A stretch of 64,000 nt of DNA from Pseudomonas graminis (GCF_004364335.1 NZ_SOCR01000009.1:66611-130610), one strand, 5' to 3'. Shown: positions 18,486 through 27,866, counted from the stretch's first letter. Notes: generated from the letters alone by a model not told the origin. A program made the numbers and translations.

Positions 18486-19846
18486 GATGCGTCCTCCAGA
18501 TGAACCTGCGCCTTGACGGCATCCCGCGGCATCAGCAGCGACGCCACCGCCACCACCTGACGCACGCCCTTGGTCGCGCCGCCGCCGCCATAAGGCCCGT
18601 TGGTGTAGAGGGTTTCCACTTCATTGCCGATGCGTACGGCTTCGGCCTTGTCTGCACAGCGCGCGGCGACCCGCAGGCGCACTTCCCAGGGCTCGGCCGC
18701 CGTCCGTGAACCCAGCGCCGCTCCGTGCAACGCGTCCACGCCGATCAGCTCGGCGCGCACGTCATCGAACACCACGCCGGTCAGCTGCAAACGTTCCAGC
18801 ACCACGTCCCGGGCCAGTTGCGCCCGGGCCAGCGCGCCGGGGCCACCGTAGGAAATCTGCCCTTCACCAATCCAGCCGTCGAGATAACCCACCGAAACCT
18901 TGAGCGTCTCGGGTCGAGCGCGGCCATTCGCGCCCTCGGCCCGCACTTCGTTGGCGGCGACTGGATGGAACGAGACGCCGGAAAAATCCGCCGTCACGTC
19001 CGGGGTCAGGTACGCCGCAGGATCGTGCACTTCATAAATCATCTGCTCGGTGCAGGTGGCGGTGTCGATGCGCCCGCCGGAGCCGGCGACCTTGCTGATC
19101 ACCGCCCTGCCCTCGGCGTCGACTTCCGCCAGGGGAAACCCGAGGCGCGCCAGAGTCGGCACCTCTTTCACACCCGGATCAGCAAAGTAGCCGCCGGTGA
19201 TCTGCCCGGCGCATTCCAGCAAGTGGCCGATCAAGGTGCCGCGTCCCAGTCGCGTCCAGTCATCTGCTGCCCAGCCGAACTCAAAGAGCTGCGGCGCGAG
19301 AAACAACGACGGATCGGCAACCCGGCCGGTGATCACCACATCGACATCGGCCTTCAGCGCCTCGACAATCCCCTCGGCGCCCAGGTACGCATTCGCCGAG
19401 ATCAACCGATCACCCAAGGAAGCAATCGTCGCGCCGTTATCCAGCATCTGCTCAGGACTTGCCTTGAGAACAGCCAGCACGTCATCCCCGGTCACCGCTG
19501 CGACCTTCAGGCCGTGCAGCCCCAACTCGACCGCGATGCGCCGCACTTCCCGCGCCGCCGCCAACGGATTGGCCGCGCCCATGTTGCTGATCAGTCGCAG
19601 CCGCCGCTGGCCTGCTTCAAGTCCACGCCCCACAAACGGCAGCACGCGACGCATGCGCTCGCTCAGCAGCGGGTCAAAACCGGCTTCGGGATCGCTGAGC
19701 CGCGCCTGTTGCGCCAAGGCAATGGTGCGCTCGGCCAGACACTCGAAAACCAGGTAATCCAGTTCGCCCTTTTCGGCCAGTTCGACCGCAGGCTCGATAC
19801 GATCCCCGGAATAACCGGCGCCAGAGCCGATACGTAATGTCTTCAT
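18482..19846 (-). CDS. AtuA-family (DUF1446) protein
   Basis: The 454-residue cytosolic protein opens with LRIGSGAGYSGDRIEPAVELAEKGELDYL and continues with LISNMGAANPLAAAREVRRI, VVITGRVADPSLFLAP and GGPGALARAQLARDVV, all typical of the DUF1446/AtuA family. Family members sit in catabolic operons for terpenes and organic acids, but no reaction is proven. Start ATG directly abuts the transporter stop (TAAATG), so the operon order is transporter, AtuA large, AtuA small. A citrate-type transporter next door points to an organic-acid substrate, not a terpene; this is inference. Confidence 0.9.
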   Translation of the reverse strand: MKTLRIGSGAGYSGDRIEPAVELAEKGELDYLVFECLAERTIALAQQARLSDPEAGFDPLLSERMRRVLPFVGRGLEAGQRRLRLISNMGAANPLAAAREVRRIAVELGLHGLKVAAVTGDDVLAVLKASPEQMLDNGATIASLGDRLISANAYLGAEGIVEALKADVDVVITGRVADPSLFLAPQLFEFGWAADDWTRLGRGTLIGHLLECAGQITGGYFADPGVKEVPTLARLGFPLAEVDAEGRAVISKVAGSGGRIDTATCTEQMIYEVHDPAAYLTPDVTADFSGVSFHPVAANEVRAEGANGRARPETLKVSVGYLDGWIGEGQISYGGPGALARAQLARDVVLERLQLTGVVFDDVRAELIGVDALHGAALGSRTAAEPWEVRLRVAARCADKAEAVRIGNEVETLYTNGPYGGGGATKGVRQVVAVASLLMPRDAVKAQVHLEDAS

Positions 19847-21151
19847 TTAAAACACTCCCAGCAACAGTGCGGTGAGGGTCATCAGCACCGATGCGGCAAA
19901 CAGAAACGGAATGGTGAAGCGTTGGTGGTCGGCCAGCTCGACCTTGCACAGCCCGACCAGCAGGAAGGTCGCCGGCGTCAGCGGGCTGACCGGGAAGCCG
20001 GTGGTGTGCACACCCAGCAGCGAGGCCTGGGCGACTTGAAGAGGATCAACGCCCAGGGAGCGGCCAACTTCGGCGATCACCGGCATCACGCCGAAATAGA
20101 AGGAATCGGGATCGAACAGCAAACTCAGCGGCATGGACAGGAAGCCCACCACCATCGGAATCAACTTGCCGTGACCGGCCGGAATCTGCGCCACCGCCAC
20201 TTCGGCCATGGCCTTGAGCATGCCGGTGCCCTGCATGATGCCGGTGAACACCCCGGCGGCCAGAAGAATGCTGGCCATGGTCAGGGCGGTCTTGGCGTGG
20301 GCGTCGATGCGCGCGCGCTGGGCGTCGACGTTGGGGTAGTTGATGCACAGCGCCAGCACCGTGCCGACCATGAACATCACCACCGGGTCGACCCAGCCGG
20401 AGATCATGATCCCCATGACCGCGAGGGTCAGCAGCAGGTTGAGCCAGAACAGACGCGGTCGGCGCAGCACCGGTTCCTGCTCGGTCAACACCCGCTGCGG
20501 CACGACATCGATGTGCTCGGCCGTGGTTTGAAAGCGGCCCAGCCCCAGGCGCTTTTCCTCACGCCGCCCAAGCATCCAGGCGCAGAAGAAGACAAACGCC
20601 AGGCCGACGATCTGCACCGGAATCAGCGGCTGGAACAGCTCGGACACCGGCACATGCAGCGCCGCCGACGAGCGCAGCACCGGGCCGGTCCACGGCAGGA
20701 AATTCACCCCCGCCGCCATCGCCGCGACGCAGGCCAGAATCCGCCGGTCGATGCCCAGCCGCGTGTACAGCGGCAGCATCGCCGGGATTGTCACCAGGAA
20801 GGTCACCGCGCCGGAACCGTCGAGGTGCACCAGCAACGCCAGCAGCGCGGTGCCGACGACAATCCGTGTAGGACGCGTACCTACCGTTCGCAGGATGCGG
20901 TCGATGATCGGGTCGAGCATGCCGGCGTCGGTCATCACCCCGAAGAACAGGATGGCAAACACAAACATGCCGACCACCGGGGCGACGTTCTTGATGCCGG
21001 TGATGATGAAGGCGCTGGTTTGCAGGCCGAATCCGCCGATCAGCGCGGCGATGATGGGCAAGGCGATCAGGGCGACCAGTGGCGAGAGGCGCTTGCTCAT
21101 GACGGCGGCGAGCAGGCAGAGGATGGTAATGACACCGAGGGTGGCGAGCAT
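19847..21151 (-). CDS. CitMHS-family organic-acid:proton/Mg symporter
   Basis: This is a 434-residue polytopic inner-membrane protein. Family-typical stretches include LVHLDGSGAVTFLVTIPAMLP, AAGVNFLPWTGPVLRSSAAL, LFDPDSFYFGVMPVIAEVG and TTGFPVSPLTPATFLLVGL. CitMHS members carry metal-citrate or related tricarboxylates. The frame is open 20 codons upstream, but GAAGGA sits 8 nt before the ATG at 21151, which decides the start. It is first in an operon with the AtuA pair and is divergent from a LysR regulator. Confidence 0.92.
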   Translation of the reverse strand: MLATLGVITILCLLAAVMSKRLSPLVALIALPIIAALIGGFGLQTSAFIITGIKNVAPVVGMFVFAILFFGVMTDAGMLDPIIDRILRTVGTRPTRIVVGTALLALLVHLDGSGAVTFLVTIPAMLPLYTRLGIDRRILACVAAMAAGVNFLPWTGPVLRSSAALHVPVSELFQPLIPVQIVGLAFVFFCAWMLGRREEKRLGLGRFQTTAEHIDVVPQRVLTEQEPVLRRPRLFWLNLLLTLAVMGIMISGWVDPVVMFMVGTVLALCINYPNVDAQRARIDAHAKTALTMASILLAAGVFTGIMQGTGMLKAMAEVAVAQIPAGHGKLIPMVVGFLSMPLSLLFDPDSFYFGVMPVIAEVGRSLGVDPLQVAQASLLGVHTTGFPVSPLTPATFLLVGLCKVELADHQRFTIPFLFAASVLMTLTALLLGVF

Positions 21152-21316
21152 GGTTTGATCCTTCGTCATCCCTGACCGGCAGGCGGTGGGACGAGCTGTT
21201 GTTGTTTTCAACGAGTATCGAAACGGGGGTAAGCTTTGTAAATTGAAATGTTCGGCGCTCTGCGTTCTGAAAAACCGAATGACAAGCGTGCGGCAACTTC
21301 TTCGGAAAACTCAGCC

Positions 21317-22210
21317 ATGAAGAACTCGATTCAGCACATCCGCGCCTTTCTCACGGTCGCCAACACCGGCAGCTTTGCCAAGGCCGCGCTCGAACTGAAC
21401 CTGTCGCCGTCCGCCCTGACGGTGCAGATCCAGCAGCTGGAAGAGTGGCTCGGCGTCGCGCTGCTGGAGCGCATTCCGCGTCAGGTCAGCCTGACCGCCG
21501 CGGGCCAGAACAATCGCGGGCCCATGGAGAAACTGCTGCTGGACCTGGACAACATCGTCAGCGGCTCGCGGGATCTCGCGGCGCTTCGCCGGGGCGTAGT
21601 GACCATCGCTGCCCTGCCCTCAATGTGTTCCGGCACGCTGCCGCCGCTGCTGAAAGCCTTCCGCGTACAATTTCCCGGCGTCGAAGTGCGTTTGCGTGAC
21701 GTCGTGGCGCAGCGGATCGACGCGCTGGTGCGCGAGGGCGAAGTGGATTTCGGGCTGGGGGTGCGGGCGCGCATGGGTCACGGGCTGGCGTTCGAGGTGG
21801 TGATGGTGGACCGGCTGAGCCTGTTCGTCCCTGCTGATCATCCGCTGGCACAGGAACGCTCGGTCACCCTGCAGGCGCTGGCCGGACAGCCAATCATCCT
21901 CACCGGTCGCGACAGCAGCGTGCGCGAGCGGGTGGAGCAATTGTTTGCCGAAGAAGGGCTTGTGCTGACGCCGGGGCTGGAAGCGAACTACATGTCGACG
22001 GTCATGGCGCTGGTGCGGCAGGGACTGGGGATGACATTGCTGCCGGAATCTGCCGACGAAGGTCGCGGCGATTTGACGCAGGTAAGGGTCGAGCACCCTG
22101 GGGTGTGTCGGGAGATTGGCCTGATTACCCGGACGGGTGTGAGCCTGAGCCCTGCCGCCCAGAGATTCGTCGAGACCATGAAGGGCGCCCTGTCACCGCC
22201 ACTCCCGTAG
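21317..22210 (+). CDS. LysR-family regulator of the CitMHS-AtuA operon
   Basis: The 297-residue protein has an N-terminal winged helix (HIRAFLTVANTGSFAKAALELNLSPSALTVQIQQLEEWLG, residues 6-45) and a periplasmic-binding-like effector domain from about 90. The start at MKNSIQH is the usual LysR beginning; the upstream in-frame extension is not family-like. It lies divergent to the transporter operon, 165 bp away, the classical LysR arrangement, so it probably activates that operon in response to its substrate. Its stop TAG at 22208-22210 falls inside the following REP. Confidence 0.93.
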   Translation: MKNSIQHIRAFLTVANTGSFAKAALELNLSPSALTVQIQQLEEWLGVALLERIPRQVSLTAAGQNNRGPMEKLLLDLDNIVSGSRDLAALRRGVVTIAALPSMCSGTLPPLLKAFRVQFPGVEVRLRDVVAQRIDALVREGEVDFGLGVRARMGHGLAFEVVMVDRLSLFVPADHPLAQERSVTLQALAGQPIILTGRDSSVRERVEQLFAEEGLVLTPGLEANYMSTVMALVRQGLGMTLLPESADEGRGDLTQVRVEHPGVCREIGLITRTGVSLSPAAQRFVETMKGALSPPLP

Positions 22211-22294
22211 GAGCCGGCTTGCTGGCGAAAGCGGCCGTGCTCAGCCATCGCCCTCTTCCGACGTGCCGGGTTCGCCAGCAAGCCGGCTCCTAAA
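22206..22294. repeat. REPIN (GTAGGAGCCGGCTTGC pair)
   Basis: Inverted REP arms at 22207 and ending 22294. The left arm provides the stop codon of the LysR gene. Confidence 0.9.
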
Positions 22295-22376
22295 GTCCGC
22301 GATGACCCGAGCCTGAACCCCGGCTGAACACCTGCACAGCAAGCAGGATTTCGCAAAAAAACCAGTACGCCCATTC

Positions 22377-22395
22377 AATAATGAGTATCATTATG
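22377..22395 (+). promoter_or_regulatory. Fur box of the efe operon
   Basis: AATAATGAGTATCATTATG matches the 19-bp Fur consensus at 15 positions and is nearly palindromic. It lies 77 bp before efeU, the right place to repress the iron-uptake operon under iron-rich conditions. Confidence 0.85.
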
Positions 22396-22471
22396 TTACA
22401 CAATGGCTGAATGCGAATGGCTACCTGACGCATTCACGCCGCACACCCTATCAGATCTGCACCGGTGATAA

Positions 22472-23353
22472 ATGCTCGTTCCTTTTTTGATCATGCTGCG
22501 CGAAGGGATTGAAGCCGCGCTTATCGTTGGCATCATTGCCAGTTACCTGAGACAGACCGGCCGTGGCGAGTGGATGCCCGCGGTATGGATCGGCGTGTTT
22601 CTGGCTGTCGCCCTGGCGCTGTTCGTCGGTGGTGGCCTGGAAATGGTCAGTGCTGAGTTCCCGCAAAAGCAGCAGGAACTGTTTGAAGGCATCGTCGGCC
22701 TCGTCGCCGTGGTGATCCTGAGTTCCATGGTCGTGTGGATGCGCAAGGTCGCCCGCTCGGTCAAACATGACCTGCACCAGTCCCTGGACGCCGCATTGGC
22801 CGGGTCGAGAAACCAGACTTACGCGCTGATAGGCATGGTGTTCTTCGCCGTCGCCCGTGAAAGCCTCGAAACCGTGTTCTTCCTGCTCGCCGTGTTCCAG
22901 CAGAGCGAAGGCATGTCCGGCCCGCTGGGTGCGCTGTTCGGCCTGATCATTGCGGTGTGCATCGGTGTCGCCATCTACAAAGGCAGCATGCGCCTGAACC
23001 TGAGCAAGTTCTTCCGCTACACCGGCCTGTTCATCCTCGTCGTCGCGGCGGGCATTCTCGCCAACTCGGTCCGTTCGCTGCACGAAGCCGGGGTCTGGAA
23101 CCACTTCCAGGACGTGGTCTTCGACATCAGCGCAAGCCTGCCGATGGATGGCCCGACCGGTTCGGTGCTGGCCGGCATGTTCGGTTATCAGGATGCGCCG
23201 ACCGTCAGCGTGCTGGTGGCGTACCTCGCTTACCTGGTCTTTGCGCTGTTCCTGTTCTTCAAGCCCCAGGCGCGGGTGGTGAGTCTGCCCACCCGCCCGG
23301 CCCATGAACACGGTCACACTGCTTCCGTTACGAATTCAGTTACGAACAAATAA
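22472..23353 (+). CDS. efeU: EfeU ferrous-iron permease (FTR1 family)
   Basis: This 293-residue inner-membrane protein has about seven helices and both REXXE iron-binding motifs: REGIE at 10-14 and RESLE at 129-133. It forms the channel of the EfeUOB iron importer, which works best at low pH and moves iron across the inner membrane. It is first in an operon of four with small gaps (8, 65 and 26 bp), preceded by a strong Fur box. The C-terminal tail is rich in His and Thr. Confidence 0.96.
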   Translation: MLVPFLIMLREGIEAALIVGIIASYLRQTGRGEWMPAVWIGVFLAVALALFVGGGLEMVSAEFPQKQQELFEGIVGLVAVVILSSMVVWMRKVARSVKHDLHQSLDAALAGSRNQTYALIGMVFFAVARESLETVFFLLAVFQQSEGMSGPLGALFGLIIAVCIGVAIYKGSMRLNLSKFFRYTGLFILVVAAGILANSVRSLHEAGVWNHFQDVVFDISASLPMDGPTGSVLAGMFGYQDAPTVSVLVAYLAYLVFALFLFFKPQARVVSLPTRPAHEHGHTASVTNSVTNK

Positions 23354-23361
23354 GGGCTCTC

Positions 23362-24573
23362 ATGAACTCCACTGCCAACGGCCTTCCTCCCAAGAAAGCC
23401 AAGCCATCTCGCGCCTTGCAGTTCGCCGTTGCGGGCTCGGTGATTCTGATGATCGCCGCCGGCGCCATGTTCTATTTCGCCTCCCAGGCTGCGCAGAAGA
23501 AGCGCATCGCCAACAGCGGCAATGAAACCGTCGTGACCATCAACGCGAAAAGCTGCGAGCCGAATTCGATCACTGTGCCGGCCGGCAAGAACGCCTTCCG
23601 TATCGTCAACGCCTCCGATCGCGCCGTGGAATGGGAAATCCTCGACGGCGTGCTCGTGGTGGAAGAACGCGAAAACATCGTTCCGGGCCTGAGCCAGGTC
23701 ATCAACGCCAACCTGCAGCCGGGCGATTACGCCATCACCTGCGGCCTGCTGAGCAACCCGCGCGGCACCCTGCACGTGACGCGGACCGCAGAATCCGACG
23801 CCGCCGCCAAGGCGCGTCCGTCGATGGTCGCTTTCATCGGTCCGCTGTCCGAATATCGCGTCTACCTGAGCACCCAGAGCAGCGCGCTGATCCGTGCCAC
23901 AAACGATTTGCAGCAAGCCATCGACAGCGGCGACCTGGCCCAGGCACAAACAACCTACGGCCCGGCCCGTGCTGCTTATCAGCGCATTGCTCCAGCGGCC
24001 CAGCGCCTGTCCGAGCTGGACAACGCGATTAACGCCCGCGCCGATTACTACGAAAAACGCGAGCAGGACCCGGGCTTCGGCGGCTTCCACCGCATCGAGT
24101 TCGGCCTGTTCTCGCAGAAATCCGTCGACGGCCTGGCGCCGGTCGTGCAGAAGCTGCAAACCGACATCGCCAGCCTGAAACAGCAATTGCTGGCCCAGAG
24201 CATCGCCCCGGAACAGCTGGCGAGCATGGTCGTGCGCAACATGCGCAGCATCGCCGAGGTCCGCAACAACGGCGAAGAAGAACGCTACAGCCACCTCGAC
24301 GTGAACGGTTTTGCCGCCAACCTGGAAGGCACGCGCAAGGTCATCGAGCTGCTGCGTCCGCTGCTGGCCAAGTCCTCAGGCGACGTGCTGAAAAAGATCG
24401 ACACCGCGAGCACCGCACTGGACGACCAGTTGCTGATGCTCAAGACCGCCGACGGCTTCAAGCCGTACGACCAGGTCAGCACCGAACAACGAAAACAAAT
24501 AGCAGACAAGGCCAAGGCACTGGCCGACGCACTCGATGGAATCGATCCGGCCCTCGGCCTCTCAGGCCTGTGA
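23362..24573 (+). CDS. efeO: EfeO periplasmic iron-binding protein (cupredoxin plus imelysin)
   Basis: The 403-residue protein has one N-terminal membrane helix or signal anchor (about 15-37), then a cupredoxin-like domain (about 45-140, with TVPAGKNAFRIVNASDRAVEWEI) and an imelysin/M75 domain (about 150-400). The GxHxxE-type motif appears as GFHRIEFG. It is the two-domain form of EfeO and should capture and pass iron, possibly with a bound copper, to EfeU. It sits 8 bp after efeU. Confidence 0.95.
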   Translation: MNSTANGLPPKKAKPSRALQFAVAGSVILMIAAGAMFYFASQAAQKKRIANSGNETVVTINAKSCEPNSITVPAGKNAFRIVNASDRAVEWEILDGVLVVEERENIVPGLSQVINANLQPGDYAITCGLLSNPRGTLHVTRTAESDAAAKARPSMVAFIGPLSEYRVYLSTQSSALIRATNDLQQAIDSGDLAQAQTTYGPARAAYQRIAPAAQRLSELDNAINARADYYEKREQDPGFGGFHRIEFGLFSQKSVDGLAPVVQKLQTDIASLKQQLLAQSIAPEQLASMVVRNMRSIAEVRNNGEEERYSHLDVNGFAANLEGTRKVIELLRPLLAKSSGDVLKKIDTASTALDDQLLMLKTADGFKPYDQVSTEQRKQIADKAKALADALDGIDPALGLSGL

Positions 24574-24638
24574 GCGTGCCCGGGCGGGCGCCCCATGCGC
24601 CCGCCTGGCCTTGAAACCAGAGCGAAGACAGCATTCAC

Positions 24639-25955
24639 ATGAAAGACTCCGATTCAAAAAACGCGCCGATCTCCACTGACCGTCGCCGCGTCCTGCTGGG
24701 CCTTGGCGCTGCAGGTGCGGCAGTGGCCGGTGCCAGCCTGACCGGCAATGCGTTCGCCGCGACCGCGCCGGCACAGGTCACCGAAGCACCGAAAAGCGAA
24801 AAGACCCAGGACCACAACGCATTCCACGGCCCGCATCAGAGCGGCATCGTCACCCCGCGCCCAACCGCCGGGATGATGGTCTCCTTCGACGTGCTGGCCC
24901 AGGACCGCGAAGACCTCGAGCGCATGTTCCGCACATTGAACGAGCGCATTGCGTTTCTGATGACCGGCGGCCCCGTGCCCCAGGTCGATCCGAAACTGCC
25001 ACCGCTGGATTCCGGCATCCTTGGCCCGGTGGTCACGCCGGACAACCTGACCATTACCGTGTCAGTGGGTGACTCGCTGTTCGACGAACGCTTCGGTCTG
25101 GAACACGTCAAGCCCAAGCGTCTGCAGCGCATGGTCGGTTTTCCCAACGACGCCCTGGAAGCCGATTGCTGCCACGGCGACTTGAGCATTCAGTTCTGTT
25201 CGAACGCCCCGGACAGCAACATTCACGCCCTGCGCGACATCGTGAAGAACCTGCCCGACCTGCTGCTGGTGCGCTGGAAACAGGAAGGCACCGTGCCGGC
25301 CCAAGCCCCGTTGAAACCCGGTCAGCCGCCGGAAAGCGCGCGCAACTTCCTGGGTTTCCGCGACGGCTCGGCCAACCCCGATTCGAACAACCAGAAGACC
25401 ATGAACGAGCTGGTCTGGGTGCAACCCGGTAGCGACGAACCGGCCTGGGCCGCCAATGGCAGCTATCAGGCAGTGCGCATCATCCGCAACTTCGTCGAGC
25501 GCTGGGACCGCACCCCGCTGCAGGAACAGGAAGCCATCTTCGGCCGGGTCAAAACCACCGGCGCACCGATGGACGGCAAGACCGAAGCCGACGTCCCGAA
25601 TTACCACAATGACCCGGCAGGCAAGATCACCAAGCTGGATTCACACATCCGCCTGGCCAACCCGCGTACGGCCGAAACCCAGCGCAACCTGATCCTGCGT
25701 CGCCCGTTCAACTACTCGAACGGCGTGAACAAAAACGGTCAGCTGGACATGGGCCTGCTGTTCATCTGCTATCAGGCAGACCTTGAGAAAGGCTTCATTA
25801 CCGTGCAGACACGCCTCAACGGCGAGCCGCTGGAGGAGTACCTCAAGCCCATCGGTGGCGGGTATTTCTTCACCCTGCCGGGCGTGGTCGACAACAACGA
25901 TTTCATTGGCCGGTCGCTGCTGGCCGCCTCTGCCCAGACAACAAAAACTGCCTGA
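24639..25955 (+). CDS. efeB: EfeB DyP-type heme peroxidase (Tat-exported)
   Basis: This 438-residue protein begins with a twin-arginine signal (TDRRRVLLGLG followed by a hydrophobic stretch, cleavage near AFAAT). The DyP family marker GFRDGSANP, with the catalytic Asp, is present, and a proximal-His region follows further on. EfeB oxidises ferrous to ferric iron with peroxide in the periplasm and may take iron from heme. It lies between efeO and a second imelysin gene in the Fur-controlled operon. Confidence 0.95.
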   Translation: MKDSDSKNAPISTDRRRVLLGLGAAGAAVAGASLTGNAFAATAPAQVTEAPKSEKTQDHNAFHGPHQSGIVTPRPTAGMMVSFDVLAQDREDLERMFRTLNERIAFLMTGGPVPQVDPKLPPLDSGILGPVVTPDNLTITVSVGDSLFDERFGLEHVKPKRLQRMVGFPNDALEADCCHGDLSIQFCSNAPDSNIHALRDIVKNLPDLLLVRWKQEGTVPAQAPLKPGQPPESARNFLGFRDGSANPDSNNQKTMNELVWVQPGSDEPAWAANGSYQAVRIIRNFVERWDRTPLQEQEAIFGRVKTTGAPMDGKTEADVPNYHNDPAGKITKLDSHIRLANPRTAETQRNLILRRPFNYSNGVNKNGQLDMGLLFICYQADLEKGFITVQTRLNGEPLEEYLKPIGGGYFFTLPGVVDNNDFIGRSLLAASAQTTKTA

Positions 25956-25981
25956 CACCCTTACCTCACAGGAAGAGCTCT

Positions 25982-26806
25982 ATGAAAAAGTCGCCCCTCG
26001 CTTTGTTGCTGACCTTTGGCGTGTTGCAGACATCGATGTCCGCGTTCGCCGCCACCGCGCCGCTGGACTTGGTCACGCCGGTTTCGGATTACAAGATCTA
26101 CGTGACCGAAAACGTCGACACCCTGGCGGCCGACACACAGAAGTTCACCGACGCGATCAAGAAAGGCGACCTGGCGACGGCGAAAAAACTGTTCCCGACC
26201 ACGCGTCTGTCTTATGAGTCGATCGAGCCGATTGCCGAGCTGTTCAGCGACCTGGACGCGTCGATCGACTCCCGTGAGGACGATCACGAGAACGGCGTGA
26301 AGGCCGACGATTTCACCGGCTTCCACCGTCTGGAATATGCGTTGTTCTCGCAGAACTCCACCAAGGATCAGGGTGTGTTCGCGGACAAGCTGTTGGCTGA
26401 CGTGAAAGAGCTGCAGTCGCGCATCGCCGGCATCACCTTCCCGCCGGAGAAAGTCGTGGGCGGTGCTGCTGCGCTGATGGAAGAAGTGGCGGCGACGAAG
26501 CTGTCGGGCGAGGAGGATCGTTACAGCCATACCGATCTGTATGATTTCCAGGGCAACGTTGACGGTTCGAAGAAGATCGTCGATCTGTTCAAGCCGCAGT
26601 TGGAGCAGTCGGACAAGGCGTTCGTGGCGAAGGTGGAGAAGAACTTTGCGACCGTGGACAAGATCCTGGCGAAGTACAAGACCAAGGACGGTGGCTATGA
26701 GACCTACGATAAGGTGAAGGAGCAGGATCGCAAGGCGTTGGCGGGTCCGGTGAATACATTGGCTGAAGATCTGTCGCAGATGCGCGGGAAATTGGGTCTG
26801 AACTGA
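25982..26806 (+). CDS. efeM: Imelysin-family EfeM/EfeO-like protein without cupredoxin domain
   Basis: The 274-residue protein has a Sec signal peptide (cleaved after AFA) and a single M75 imelysin domain with GFHRLEYALF, the metal-binding motif. Compared with EfeO it lacks the cupredoxin domain, the form called EfeM. It is last in the efe operon, 26 bp after efeB, and followed by a strong terminator. It probably adds a second periplasmic iron-binding component. Pseudomonads commonly carry this four-gene version. Confidence 0.92.
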   Translation: MKKSPLALLLTFGVLQTSMSAFAATAPLDLVTPVSDYKIYVTENVDTLAADTQKFTDAIKKGDLATAKKLFPTTRLSYESIEPIAELFSDLDASIDSREDDHENGVKADDFTGFHRLEYALFSQNSTKDQGVFADKLLADVKELQSRIAGITFPPEKVVGGAAALMEEVAATKLSGEEDRYSHTDLYDFQGNVDGSKKIVDLFKPQLEQSDKAFVAKVEKNFATVDKILAKYKTKDGGYETYDKVKEQDRKALAGPVNTLAEDLSQMRGKLGLN

Positions 26807-26821
26807 TTCGTCAGGTACTCA

Positions 26822-26862
26822 AGAGCCCGCTTGCCGAGAGATCGGCAGGCGGGCTTTTTTGT
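26822..26862 (+). terminator. Rho-independent terminator of the efe operon
   Basis: AGCCCGCTTGCCGA pairs with TCGGCAGGCGGGCT across a short loop and is followed by six T, 16 bp after the last efe gene. Confidence 0.92.
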
Positions 26863-26910
26863 TGTTGAGGATTGGGGGTATATCCGTTATTTGTGTTTGC
26901 TGAAGTTATG

Positions 26911-27197
26911 GTTCCGCCCTTACGGCGGGTCACTTTTTCCAACAGCCGAAAAAGTAACCAAAAAGGCCGTGCTCCTGGTTGGGCCCGACTTCGTCGGGTT
27001 CCTTCACTCCGGTCTCGCTCCGTGGGCCCGCGCCGAACGGACATCCATGTCCTGACAGCGCTCTCGCCGCATCCATGCGGCTCGGCCCACTGCGCGAAAC
27101 CTGCGTTCAGCCTGCACCCAAGTCGCGTTTGGCGGTGTTTGAGCTTTTTGCGTATTAAGATCAAAAGCAGATCTGAAGCAGATCTGAAGCAGATCAA
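26911..27197 (-). ncRNA. Dispersed structured element, copy B (possible RNA)
   Basis: This copy of the composite element is on the minus strand. Read on that strand it has the hairpins GCCGCAT-GG-ATGCGGC (27066-27081), GGACAT-GG-ATGTCC (27039-27052), a CCCGAC-GAA-GTCGGG hairpin near 26979-26995, a 12-bp GGTTACTTTTTC/GAAAAAGTGACC stem (26928-26959) and a CCGCC/GGCGG hairpin (26913-26927). The last three differ in sequence from copies A and C but keep pairing. Its upstream end carries three copies of a GATCTGCTTCA-like unit and then a REP. Confidence 0.6.
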
Positions 27198-27200
27198 AAG

Positions 27201-27268
27201 CTTCCCGGCTGAAGCCGGTCCTACAGGACACCGCGTGCATTCAGTGGGACCGGCTTCAGCCGGGAAGA
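27201..27268. repeat. Second-family REP pair
   Basis: Inverted CTTCCCGGCTGAAGCCGG arms, adjoining the upstream end of structured element copy B. Confidence 0.88.
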
Positions 27269-27332
27269 GGCCGGATTGTTCGATATCAGTTTTGCGGCGT
27301 GACGATCCGACTATTACAACGGTGGTTGTGAA

Positions 27333-27680
27333 ATGAAGACTATAAAGAACACTACGACGGCCTATGTTGTGGAAGCCTCTCCATCAGAAATAGCAGTGAA
27401 AGTCATAGATGATGGTGTGATTGACCTACTCGTAGCGTTAGGTTTCGTACCGGCGCCAGATAAAGCAAAGAAATTGATGTCTTTGGTCGCACCTAATCAA
27501 AGCTCAAAAATAACTGTTTTTGAAAAGTTGCGAGATGCGGGAGTTTGCTTTTCCGCGGGTCCAGGTTGGTGTCCTGCCGACGTATTTGAATTCCTGAGAG
27601 AGAATAAGATGCTGAGCGGGCCGTACCGCAGAATAGTGTGGCGTGGGCCAGGTGAGTCGCAAATAATCGAAAACAGCTAA
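27333..27680 (+). CDS. Orphan AT-rich gene of unknown function
   Basis: This 115-residue protein has no signal peptide, membrane helix or motif that I recognise. Its codons are much richer in A and T than the flanking genes, suggesting acquisition from elsewhere. The start ATG has only a weak ribosome site. The N-terminal sequence SEIAVKVIDDGVIDLLVALGF and the basic, Trp-containing C-terminus look like a folded soluble protein. It lies between two inverted copies of the structured element, so it may have arrived as a unit. Confidence 0.6.
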   Translation: MKTIKNTTTAYVVEASPSEIAVKVIDDGVIDLLVALGFVPAPDKAKKLMSLVAPNQSSKITVFEKLRDAGVCFSAGPGWCPADVFEFLRENKMLSGPYRRIVWRGPGESQIIENS

Positions 27681-27731
27681 TAAGACTTCAAGGTAGCTGG
27701 AAACCATCGCTTTTGCGGTGTAACCATCGAC

Positions 27732-27866
27732 GCCTTCCCGGCTAAAGCCGGTCCCAGTGAGTGAACGCGATTTCACCGTAGGAGCCGGCTTGCTGGCGAA
27801 TGCAGGTTGTCAGGCTGCGTCTTGATATCTGACCCACCGCGTTCGCCAGCAAGCCGGCTCCTACAG
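27732..27866. repeat. REP cluster of both families
   Basis: One second-family REP at 27732-27757 is followed by an inverted pair of GTAGGAGCCGGCTTGC REPs (27778 to 27866). Confidence 0.88.
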
